Part shown: positions 1 to 6,046 of the stretch, one piece after another
How positions within the stretch are numbered: position 1 is the first letter of the stretch
Layout: the number at the start of each line of letters is the position of its first letter
Source of the DNA: Thermofilaceae archaeon
GTDB taxonomy: Archaea > Thermoproteota > Thermoprotei > Thermofilales > B69-G16
Assembly (NCBI GenBank): GCA_027017165.1
Contig: JALURF010000182.1
Span: 1 to 8,099, forward strand
Direction: 5' to 3'
Length of the DNA: 8,099 nucleotides
Position numbers and translations under genes: made by a program
Notes under the pieces: model-generated
Told to the model about the DNA's origin: nothing
Databases searched by the model: none
What the model saw: the letters and a program-made list of their open reading frames with translations, nothing else

Positions 1-31
1 GTCTAATAATTCGGGAAAAATTAAAATTTAA
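1..31 (-). terminator. T-rich terminator candidate after the creatininase-family gene
   Basis: On the minus strand the gene end and the following bases read TTTTAAATTTTAATTTTTCCC. Such oligo-T stretches commonly end archaeal transcripts without a stem-loop. No inverted repeat is seen, and the window edge limits the view. Confidence 0.35.
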
Positions 32-932
32 AATCTCCGGGCTCTGGCCAAACTTTGGGTACTTTACCCGGAGGGTATTCCTTTTTAAGCCACTCCACGA
101 ACTCGATTATTCTTTTTATAGCCTCTTCTACTATAACCTCTCCCTTCTCTTTACTAGCTTTACTCGGATAACCTACGCTACCCTTGGGGTAGTGGTGTAT
201 CTCCATATAGTGGCTCACATCAAACCACGAGAAAGGCCTCCCATACACATTTCCAGCTTTATCGACCCATTTATCAGGTATCAAGCCAACCATTTTCTCG
301 GCATCAGCATCTTTCAGTCTATCTAAGCGCATTAACTTCTCAGCAACATACCACGTCACACTAGTCTCTAGTTCATCCGCGTGGACGAAAGGGGTCTCTA
401 GCTTTACTCCGGGTTTAAGCTCTCTCCCAGCCACTATGACGTCTCTAACCCACGCCCACCAACTGGTAACCATTATTAAGGCGTGGACTCCTTCTTCGAT
501 TATAGCCTTATCTTTAACTATTGGCAATACGTACTCTTGTCCGTGGGAATTAAAGAGTATTATCTTTTTGAAACCCGTGTGGCTTAGCCACTTAACTACA
601 CTTACGATATAATCGATGTAGGCCTCTTTCTTCACTGGAATAGTCCCTGGCATTCCATAATGATGAGATGGGTGAGAGCCGTAAAATATCGGCGGGGCTA
701 CCGTGACCCCTGTTTCATAGGCTATACGCTCTACGATGTAAGTTCCTATCAGCGTATCTTCTCCCACGGGGGCTGCAAGTCCATGATTCTCCACAGAACC
801 ACAGGGCACGAAGATTATATCGCATTTTTTAATTCTCTCCTTGATTTCTTCAACAGTCATTTGATCCAGGTACATCTTCTCTCCGAATTTATTAAGTATT
901 GGTATCGAAAATCGAGATTGATAGTTAGACAT
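21..932 (-). CDS. iolN: Creatininase-family hydrolase, probable 3-dehydro-scyllo-inosose hydrolase (IolN-like)
   Basis: Cytosolic metal-dependent hydrolase of the creatininase family (PF02633). Numbered from the chosen start, the signature segments are VPCGSVENHG (E48, H50), GEDT (D59), GMPGT (about 93-97), FNSHGQE (H130, E133) and HADELETS (H184, E189). These supply the acidic and histidine metal ligands of the family. The 303-residue length is somewhat above a typical creatininase (about 250), the excess being a C-terminal extension. The usual NGHGGN is NSHGQE here. The specific role is inferred from context: an IolM-like dehydrogenase lies 49 bp upstream on the same strand and an IolO-like epimerase is nearby. 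In Thermotoga, IolN opens the ring of the diketo-inositol to give 5-keto-L-gluconate. The start at 932 is chosen because GGTGGG lies 4-5 nt before it; an in-frame ATG at 944 is the alternative and could be leaderless. The family call is firm; the substrate is not proven. Confidence 0.72.
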   Translation of the reverse strand: MSNYQSRFSIPILNKFGEKMYLDQMTVEEIKERIKKCDIIFVPCGSVENHGLAAPVGEDTLIGTYIVERIAYETGVTVAPPIFYGSHPSHHYGMPGTIPVKKEAYIDYIVSVVKWLSHTGFKKIILFNSHGQEYVLPIVKDKAIIEEGVHALIMVTSWWAWVRDVIVAGRELKPGVKLETPFVHADELETSVTWYVAEKLMRLDRLKDADAEKMVGLIPDKWVDKAGNVYGRPFSWFDVSHYMEIHHYPKGSVGYPSKASKEKGEVIVEEAIKRIIEFVEWLKKEYPPGKVPKVWPEPGDFKF

Positions 933-950
933 ACATCCCACCATGGTTAG

Positions 951-974
951 AGATTATAAAGGGGAATAAAAGGA
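951..974 (-). promoter_or_regulatory. Candidate promoter of the creatininase-family gene
   Basis: The 49-bp gap between the dehydrogenase stop and the hydrolase start holds two AT-rich TATA candidates on the minus strand, TTTTATT (966-972) and TTTATAAT (953-960). Archaeal spacing of about 25 nt would place initiation near 944 or near 931. The first gives a 12-nt leader carrying GGTGGG before the ATG at 932. The second gives a leaderless transcript at 932. The gene may therefore be transcribed on its own as well as by readthrough from the dehydrogenase. This is inference from motif spacing only. Confidence 0.4.
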
Positions 975-981
975 TATCGTT

Positions 982-2175
982 TTAAGGTTTAATAGTGATT
1001 TTACCATCGATTCTCTTATGAGCTCTCTCGAAGGCTTTCTCAACCTCATCGAGGCTGAACCTGCTTGTAATTATCTTGGTCATATCTATCCTCCCCGCAG
1101 CCATTAACCTAATCACGTTTCTGAAATTGCCCCAACCACTATGCCCCTGGCTTCCGAATATTTGCGCTCTCCTCACCTGGAAGATTTCCAGATATATTGG
1201 GACTTCACTCGGCGCTCTCCCTATCCAAGCGATCTTACCTCCTATGGCTAAGCTCTTCTGCATTTGTGGTAGAGTTTTCTCAGGAGCTCCAGCTGCTTCA
1301 ACGTGCATATCCGCCCCATCTCCACCCGTTACTTCTAATATCTTCTCGTAGGGCTGTATACCGTTTTTCTCAAGCTCTACTGGGTTAAAGACGTAGTCTG
1401 CCCCCATATTCTTCGCCAATTCCATTCTCTGCGGACTTATCTCGAAGGATATTATCTTGCCAGCCCCAGCTGCTTTAGCCAGTCCTATAGCCGCTAATCC
1501 TATGGGTCCAGCGCCCCATACGACTATATAACTGCCGGGTTTGAACCCTCCAGCTCTTGTGAAAATAGCGTGATAAGCCACGCACGTCGGCTCTACAAGG
1601 CTGCCTGCTTCGAAGGCCTTATCTTCGGTTTTATAGACATTTAAAAGAGCGTCTATCTTCCATAGATATTTCTCGTTTACCACTATGTAGTCGGCCATAG
1701 CGCCGTCTCTGGTAAAGCCTATCTCGCCGTAGACTAAATCCGATGGATCGTTCAGAAGTATACAATGGTTCACGTAGCCCATTCTACACGGGGTACACTC
1801 GCCGCACCATAACATCTCCTCACTCGTAACCATATCGCCCGGTTTTACCCATTTGACCTGTGAACCAACCTCCTCTACTACGCCCGAGAACTCGTGGCCT
1901 ATAATCACGGGGAACCTCGTTAAGCCTGGATAAATTATGTAACCATCCTCGCTCGTCTCTAAGAAGTGTACGTCCGAGCCGCATATACCACAAGCCTTTA
2001 CTCTTATCAAGACATCTTTGGGCCCTACTTTAGGCTTGGGCCTCTCCTCCAGCACAAGCCTCGGGTTTTTCCAAACTTTCGCCCCTTCGATAACCTTATG
2101 CGTTTTTAATTCGGCTTCGGTGATTTCATAATCGGGTTTAGGAGCAAATTCCGCATAAACAACGGCTCCTCTCAC
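982..2175 (-). CDS. iolM: Zinc-dependent medium-chain dehydrogenase, probable scyllo-inosose 3-dehydrogenase (IolM-like)
   Basis: NAD-dependent, zinc-containing alcohol dehydrogenase of the medium-chain superfamily, about 397 residues. Numbered from the GTG at 2175, catalytic zinc ligands are C65 in ACGICGSDVH, H94 and E95 in GHEFSG. Structural zinc ligands are C124, C127, C130 and C138 (EEMLWCGECTPC...NHC). The Rossmann motif GAGPIG is at 221-226, and E245 at the end of the second strand favours NAD over NADP. The segments GYIIYPGLTRFPV, EEMLWCG, GSLVEPT, FQVRRAQIFGSQGHSG and DMTKII closely resemble my recollection of Thermotoga maritima TM0412 (IolM), which oxidises 2-keto-myo-inositol to a diketo-inositol. 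The GTG at 2175 is preferred over an in-frame GTG at 2184 because GGGTGAT (2186-2180) lies 4 nt before it and overlaps the upstream alternative. It also gives an N-terminus (VRGAVVYAEF) like the recalled family start. A threonine or sorbitol dehydrogenase remains possible. Confidence 0.8.
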   Translation of the reverse strand: MRGAVVYAEFAPKPDYEITEAELKTHKVIEGAKVWKNPRLVLEERPKPKVGPKDVLIRVKACGICGSDVHFLETSEDGYIIYPGLTRFPVIIGHEFSGVVEEVGSQVKWVKPGDMVTSEEMLWCGECTPCRMGYVNHCILLNDPSDLVYGEIGFTRDGAMADYIVVNEKYLWKIDALLNVYKTEDKAFEAGSLVEPTCVAYHAIFTRAGGFKPGSYIVVWGAGPIGLAAIGLAKAAGAGKIISFEISPQRMELAKNMGADYVFNPVELEKNGIQPYEKILEVTGGDGADMHVEAAGAPEKTLPQMQKSLAIGGKIAWIGRAPSEVPIYLEIFQVRRAQIFGSQGHSGWGNFRNVIRLMAAGRIDMTKIITSRFSLDEVEKAFERAHKRIDGKITIKP

Positions 2176-2179
2176 ATAA

Positions 2180-2186
2180 ATCACCC
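2180..2186 (-). promoter_or_regulatory. Ribosome binding site deciding the IolM-like start
   Basis: GGGTGAT on the minus strand ends 4 nt before the GTG at 2175, matching the archaeal 16S 3' end complement (GGTGATC type). It overlaps the alternative GTG at 2184, so that upstream codon is unlikely to be the start. Confidence 0.6.
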
Positions 2187-2206
2187 GTATTCGATTGCGT
2201 TTACAG

Positions 2207-2220
2207 GGCTTATAAAAATT
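2207..2220 (-). promoter_or_regulatory. TATA-box promoter of the IolM-like gene
   Basis: The minus strand reads AATTTTTATAAGCC here, a good archaeal TATA box with an A/T-rich BRE-like stretch upstream. Initiation about 25 nt downstream would fall near 2188, giving a leader of about 13 nt that just includes the GGGTGAT ribosome binding site before the GTG at 2175. It is one half of a divergent pair with the promoter of the hydroxyacid dehydrogenase. Confidence 0.6.
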
Positions 2221-2234
2221 ACGAAAGAGGGTCG

Positions 2235-2250
2235 GAAATTATTTTTATAG
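2235..2250 (+). promoter_or_regulatory. TATA-box promoter of the hydroxyacid dehydrogenase gene
   Basis: GAAATTATTTTTATAG has a BRE-like purine/A element followed by a TATA box (about 2242-2250). Initiation near 2271 gives a leader of about 13 nt, the same geometry as the divergent IolM-like gene. The two TATA boxes are only about 30 bp apart, so one regulator bound between them could control both directions. Confidence 0.6.
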
Positions 2251-2273
2251 GCTGGAGATTTTCTAGTATTTGC

Positions 2274-2279
2274 AGGTGG
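2274..2279 (+). promoter_or_regulatory. Ribosome binding site of the hydroxyacid dehydrogenase gene
   Basis: AGGTGG lies 4 nt before the ATG at 2284 and supports that start. It is a strong GGTG-type archaeal Shine-Dalgarno sequence. Confidence 0.6.
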
Positions 2280-2283
2280 TATT

Positions 2284-3297
2284 ATGCCAAAGCCGAAAGT
2301 ATACGTAACCCGTATTATACCCGAACCCGGCTTAGAGATTCTAAGAAAATACGTCGATATAGAACTGCACGAGTCGAAGGAGTGGCCCCCCAGCCGCGAA
2401 GAACTCATAGAAAAAGTAAAAGATAAAGATGGCTTATTATGCCTTCTGACAGATAAAATCGACGCCGAAGTTATGGACGCCGCTCCCAACCTGAAGGTTA
2501 TAAGCACTTATAGTGTTGGCTTCGACCACATAGACATAGACGCCGCTACTAAACGAGGAATCTACGTAACCCACACACCAGGAGTATTAACTGATGCAGT
2601 TGCCGAATTCACTGTAGGACTTCTACTAGCCATCACTAGGAGGATAGTAGAAGCCGACGCCGTAGTTAAAAACGGTAAATGGGATAAACCTTGGAACCCA
2701 TACTTCCTAACTGGACCAGAGCTTAAAGGAAAAACCCTGGGCATTATCGGATTAGGTAGGATAGGCAGAGCCGTAGCTAAGAAAGTTAAAGGCTTCGAAA
2801 TGAAGGTCATATACTACGACGTATACAGGAACGAGAAAGCCGAAAAAGAACTAGGCGTAGAATACGTCGACCTGGAAACCCTATTGAAAACCTCAGACTT
2901 CGTAAGTCTACACGTCCCCTTGCTTAAGGAAACTTACCACATGATAGGCGAAAAAGAGCTAAAACTCATGAAACCAACCGCCTATCTAATAAACACGGCT
3001 AGAGGCGCCGTAGTGGACACTGATGCACTAGTTAAAGCGTTGAAAGAGGGATGGATAGCTGGCGCCGCTCTCGACGTTTTTGAACAAGAACCATTACCGC
3101 CCGATCACCCATTAACTAAATTGGATAATGTGATCCTAGCCCCTCATATCGCCAGCGCTACTATAGAAGCTAGACAAAGAATGGCCGAGTTAGCAGCAAA
3201 TAACTTAGTAGCAGTTTTAAAAGGCGAAATGCCGCCAGCGCTAGTCAATAAAGAAGTATTAAAGGTTAGGCCTTTAGAAAAAGTTAAGATGATTTAA
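2284..3297 (+). CDS. gyaR: D-2-hydroxyacid dehydrogenase, glyoxylate/hydroxypyruvate reductase type
   Basis: Cytosolic enzyme of 337 residues that reduces 2-keto acids such as glyoxylate or hydroxypyruvate to D-2-hydroxy acids. The N-terminal substrate-binding half is followed by the nucleotide-binding domain with GLGRIG at 156-161. The catalytic triad of the family is visible as R240 (NTARGAVVDT), E269 (DVFEQEP) and H288 (APHIAS). These positions correspond within one residue to the Pyrococcus/Thermococcus enzymes as I recall them, and long stretches such as KETYHMIGEKELKLMKP and EGWIAGA look nearly the same. The second beta strand ends in D179 (IYYDV), where an acidic residue usually means NADH preference; the Pyrococcus form I recall lacks it. 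The gene diverges from the IolM-like gene and its last 14 bp overlap the end of the epimerase gene. Its place in the inositol locus is unexplained: it could reduce a 2-keto acid made downstream, or simply be a neighbour. Confidence 0.88.
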   Translation: MPKPKVYVTRIIPEPGLEILRKYVDIELHESKEWPPSREELIEKVKDKDGLLCLLTDKIDAEVMDAAPNLKVISTYSVGFDHIDIDAATKRGIYVTHTPGVLTDAVAEFTVGLLLAITRRIVEADAVVKNGKWDKPWNPYFLTGPELKGKTLGIIGLGRIGRAVAKKVKGFEMKVIYYDVYRNEKAEKELGVEYVDLETLLKTSDFVSLHVPLLKETYHMIGEKELKLMKPTAYLINTARGAVVDTDALVKALKEGWIAGAALDVFEQEPLPPDHPLTKLDNVILAPHIASATIEARQRMAELAANNLVAVLKGEMPPALVNKEVLKVRPLEKVKMI

Positions 3298-4111
3298 AAA
3301 CCTCTTTTTCTGCCTTTTTTAAAGTTTCTAAAGTAGTTTTAGCGGCAGTTCTGAAATCCGGTTTGATTATTATCTCAGCTGAGAGATATCCCTGATAATC
3401 CGCTTTCCTTAAGGCGTCTAATATTGATTTAAAGTCTATATGGCCCATGCCGGGAGCATATCTATTGCTATCAGCCACGTGGATATGCCCTATTAATCCG
3501 CGAGCCTTTATTATAGAATCTTCGATTACCGGTTCTTCTATATTCATGTGGAAAGTATCTAAGAGCAGATAGAGTGCACTAGTGCCCACTTTTTCCCACA
3601 GTTCTATAGCCTCATCTACCGTATTAACGAGCTGTGTTTCATATCTATTTAATGGTTCAAAGAAAATTGTAACTCCCCTACCCTCAGCATAGCTACAAAC
3701 CTCTCTCAATCCTTCAACCATGCGCCTGTAAGCCTCATCTTTGCTAATCTCTTTCTCCAATCTACCTCTCATCAATCCCACTATAACGCCCGCTCCTAAA
3801 ACCTCGCCTAAATCCACGAATTCCTTCAATCGAGAGACTGCGGCTTTTCTCTTTTCTAAACTTGGGCTGGAAAGGCTAAAGCCGTAGTGTATATAATTTA
3901 ATCCTGTGCTTAAAGCGGGTACTTCTAAGCCGTACTCCTCTAATACGCCTTCTAACTCTTTTAAATTTAGGCGAGTAGGATTTAGGATTGAGAGCTCTAC
4001 TCCTTCAAAGCCCAGCTCGTGGAGAACTTTCAAGGCTTCTTCAAGAGGTTCGCGCACTACTGCTTCAAACTCGGCGGATGGAGGCGCGACTACCATTGAC
4101 TTCTTAAACAT
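3284..4111 (-). CDS. iolO: Sugar phosphate isomerase/epimerase (AP-endonuclease-2 fold), probable 5-keto-L-gluconate epimerase (IolO-like)
   Basis: TIM-barrel epimerase of the xylose-isomerase-like/AP endonuclease 2 family, 275 residues. Metal ligands are visible at E152 (FEPLNRYET), D185 (LLLDTFHMN), H211 (HIHVADSNR) and E246 (LSAEII). I recall the same numbering for Pseudomonas cichorii D-tagatose 3-epimerase. The blocks FEPLNRYET, DTFHMNIEE, HVADSNRYAPG and GHIDF match my recollection of Thermotoga maritima TM0416 (IolO), which epimerises 5-keto-L-gluconate to D-tagaturonate. The gene starts 27 bp after the MalG-like permease stop on the same strand, so it is probably co-transcribed with the transporter. 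The ATG at 4111 is kept because the first beta strand (KKSMVV) needs the residues before the second ATG at 4096. No clear ribosome binding site is seen. A weak TATA-like ATTTTTTAG at 4124-4132 might add a local promoter. The fold is certain; the substrate is inferred. Confidence 0.8.
   Translation of the reverse strand: MFKKSMVVAPPSAEFEAVVREPLEEALKVLHELGFEGVELSILNPTRLNLKELEGVLEEYGLEVPALSTGLNYIHYGFSLSSPSLEKRKAAVSRLKEFVDLGEVLGAGVIVGLMRGRLEKEISKDEAYRRMVEGLREVCSYAEGRGVTIFFEPLNRYETQLVNTVDEAIELWEKVGTSALYLLLDTFHMNIEEPVIEDSIIKARGLIGHIHVADSNRYAPGMGHIDFKSILDALRKADYQGYLSAEIIIKPDFRTAAKTTLETLKKAEKEVFKSS
3303..3322 (+). terminator. T-rich terminator candidate after the hydroxyacid dehydrogenase
   Basis: Two T runs (3305-3309 and 3315-3320) follow the stop codon within 25 nt on the plus strand. 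Archaeal transcription often ends at such oligo-T tracts without a hairpin. They lie inside the 3' end of the convergent epimerase gene. No stem-loop is seen. Confidence 0.35.
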
Positions 4112-4138
4112 ATGCGTAAATACTAAAAAATAGGTATT

Positions 4139-5005
4139 TTAAACTACACCCTTGCTGGCTATGGTGATCCTCAGTAGGTACTTCTGGAAGAACAAGAAGA
4201 ATATGACCACCGGTATCATATAGTATATCGACACTGCCGCTAGCATTCCATAGTCTACAAATCTCCACTCGCCGATCATCGCTTGAACCAGCCTTGAAAG
4301 AGTCCAGTATCCTCTAGTTACTATGAATACTAGTATAAACATGAACTCCGACCAGCCGGAGAGGAAGGCGAAGATCATGACCGAGCTTATGCCCGGCTTT
4401 ACGTTCGGCATTATTACCTTCCACCAAGCCTGAAGCCTAGTACAGCCATCTACTAGCGCGCTCATCTCAACGTCCCATGGTATACCGTCGAAGAACCCCT
4501 TCATTATCCATATGCCCAAAGGAAGTTCCAGCGCCGTCTTTACTAGTATTACGCCTAGTAGCGTGTCGAAAAGCCCCGTTACTCTTAAAATGTAGAATAT
4601 GGCTATGAGTAACGTAATGCTCGGGAATCCGTGAAGTATCAGCGTTAGGGTTAAGAAGGTATTTCTGCCCTTGAATTTATAACGCGAAATTGCGTATCCC
4701 GCCAGCGAAGTCATTAGTACCTCCAGAACTCCAACAGAGATAGCTAAAAGGAAGGTGTTAAATGTCACGAGATATATGTTTGGGTATCTACCCGCCTCCA
4801 CAGTTCCTGTTCCCGGCGCTTGAATATAACCCGTTAACAAGAACTGCCAATTCTCGAACTTAATCTCCGTCGGCACTAAGCCGTAGAGAGACCTACTGAC
4901 CGAGCCCATGAAAAGCATCGCATACATAAGCACTATGGGCATCGTTACCGCTACCAAGATTAAATAAGGTATAGATTGTTTAACGTAATTGAAAACCTTC
5001 ACCAT
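4139..5005 (-). CDS. Carbohydrate ABC transporter permease, MalG/InoG type
   Basis: Inner of two paired permease subunits of a CUT1-type sugar ABC importer, 288 residues. Predicted membrane segments lie at about 12-34, 76-103, 115-141, 145-169, 206-229 and 253-276. The cytoplasmic EAA loop that docks on the ATPase is VEMSALVDGCTRLQAWWKVIMP (about 179-200, split by D186-G187), between segments four and five. The C-terminus IASKGVV is the usual MalG-type KG ending. The ATG at 5005 follows the stop of the MalF-like gene by one base, with AGGTG about 7 nt upstream, so the two are translated from one message. By analogy with Thermotoga InoEFGK and the adjacent epimerase the substrate may be inositol or a related polyol, but permease sequence does not show specificity. 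Confidence 0.85.
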   Translation of the reverse strand: MVKVFNYVKQSIPYLILVAVTMPIVLMYAMLFMGSVSRSLYGLVPTEIKFENWQFLLTGYIQAPGTGTVEAGRYPNIYLVTFNTFLLAISVGVLEVLMTSLAGYAISRYKFKGRNTFLTLTLILHGFPSITLLIAIFYILRVTGLFDTLLGVILVKTALELPLGIWIMKGFFDGIPWDVEMSALVDGCTRLQAWWKVIMPNVKPGISSVMIFAFLSGWSEFMFILVFIVTRGYWTLSRLVQAMIGEWRFVDYGMLAAVSIYYMIPVVIFFLFFQKYLLRITIASKGVV

Positions 5006-5006
5006 T

Positions 5007-5975
5007 CTACAACACCTCTATCTTAGGTTCTATCATTAACTCTTTAAACTTAAAGATTTTCCAGTAAACCACCGCAGCTATAAGCCCTATAGCGACTAAT
5101 ACGCTGGCTAGCGCTGCGCCATAGCCGAACTCCATGTAGCCAGCGTACTGCTCGAAAGCCCTATGATAGGAGTAGAGAGCCCAAACTTCAGTTGTATAAA
5201 AGCCTGGTCCGCCGTTAGTCACCAGCAAGATATACTCATAGGAGGTCAGCAGGGATAGGGTCTGGTAGGCGGTGACGAAGAGTATCGGCCACTTAATGAG
5301 AGGTAGTATTACGTGTCTTATCGTTTGCCAGGTTGAAGCCCCGTCCACCTTGGCGGCGTTTATGAAGTCTACCGGTATCGACTTGATCGCAGAAGTGAAT
5401 ATGATCATTCCAAAGGAAGCTCCGACGAAGCCGTTGACCAGCACTATGATAACCCAGGGCCATTGTACTATTTTCACGCCGAATAGCTCTACGAAGGAGT
5501 AGCCTAGGAAGGGTATGCCCTTCCCCTTAACTATGCCCAGATTTACCAGTAGCCAGTTCCACAACCCGAAAGGATAGGGGGCTGTAGCCCATAGCCATAT
5601 CACAGCGTATACTGTAGATGGAGTTATACGGGGTAACAACCATAAAGCTCTAAAAATCGAGCCTACCCTATCGTGGATATGAGTGGTTAAAATACTTATG
5701 ATCAGCGCCATCCCTACGTTGAAGCATGCCAGCGTTGTGAAAACATAGAATAATGTGTTAAAAAGTATCTTTCTAGACCATCGGTCGTTGATCATTCTTA
5801 TATAGTTCTCCCCCCAGTTCCACTCCCATTTAAGCCCTATCACGTCCATCGAAGTAAAGCTTATCAATACCGTCAGAATAACCGGCGCTAGGAAGAACAT
5901 TGCAATCAAAATAGTCGCTGGAGCCAAGAAAATATACAAGTAGTTGATTTTTATCCTCTTGCCGCCAATTTTCAA
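5007..5975 (-). CDS. Carbohydrate ABC transporter permease, MalF/InoF type
   Basis: First permease subunit of the CUT1-type importer, 322 residues. About six membrane segments are predicted (roughly 13-40, 73-98, 108-131, 168-195, 229-252 and 285-306). The EAA loop reads INAAKVDGASTWQ...ILPLI at about 205-227, with the conserved DGA at 211-213. The segment LVTNGGPGFYTTEVW is typical of MalF-like subunits. The start is a TTG at 5975, preceded on its strand by GGGGAT, about 5 nt before it; this codon begins a normal short cytoplasmic N-terminus (KIGGKRIKI) before the first membrane helix. A strong TATA box lies about 50 bp upstream. The gene heads a unit with the MalG-like permease and the IolO-like epimerase. 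No solute-binding protein or ATPase gene is adjacent; upstream there is only a decayed gene on the other strand. Confidence 0.85.
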   Translation of the reverse strand: MKIGGKRIKINYLYIFLAPATILIAMFFLAPVILTVLISFTSMDVIGLKWEWNWGENYIRMINDRWSRKILFNTLFYVFTTLACFNVGMALIISILTTHIHDRVGSIFRALWLLPRITPSTVYAVIWLWATAPYPFGLWNWLLVNLGIVKGKGIPFLGYSFVELFGVKIVQWPWVIIVLVNGFVGASFGMIIFTSAIKSIPVDFINAAKVDGASTWQTIRHVILPLIKWPILFVTAYQTLSLLTSYEYILLVTNGGPGFYTTEVWALYSYHRAFEQYAGYMEFGYGAALASVLVAIGLIAAVVYWKIFKFKELMIEPKIEVL

Positions 5976-6018
5976 GTCGATCCCCTATCTCGACTTCTAC
6001 TAGATAATATTACGACGC

Positions 6019-6031
6019 ATATTTATAAATA
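6019..6031. promoter_or_regulatory. Symmetric TATA box upstream of the transporter genes
   Basis: ATATTTATAAATA is nearly palindromic and so reads as a TATA box on both strands. On the minus strand initiation would fall near 5999, giving a leader of about 24 nt to the TTG at 5975. On the plus strand initiation would fall near 6051, close to the ATG at 6047 of the broken gene. It may once have been a shared divergent promoter. Confidence 0.5.
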
Positions 6032-6046
6032 ACACTAGAGACTCCA

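Noticed and set aside
660..950. Open frame on the + strand antisense to the creatininase-family gene
   Set aside because: It lies fully opposite a well-supported gene, shows no family motif and has no promoter.
976..987. CGTTTTAAGGTT also found near 6171
   Set aside because: A single 12-nt match between AT-rich stretches in 8 kb, with unrelated contexts; likely chance.
1076..1388. Two open frames on the + strand opposite the zinc dehydrogenase
   Set aside because: Antisense shadows with no recognisable motif; composition follows the complementary codons of the real gene.
2181..2810. Minus-strand frames opposite the start of the hydroxyacid dehydrogenase
   Set aside because: They overlap the clear dehydrogenase gene and its promoter and have no family features.
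3906..4133. Plus-strand frame opposite the 5' end of the epimerase
   Set aside because: Antisense to conserved coding sequence, low complexity in Ser/Thr/Lys, no promoter.
5272..5502. Plus-strand frame opposite the MalF-like permease
   Set aside because: Complementary shadow of the EAA-loop region.
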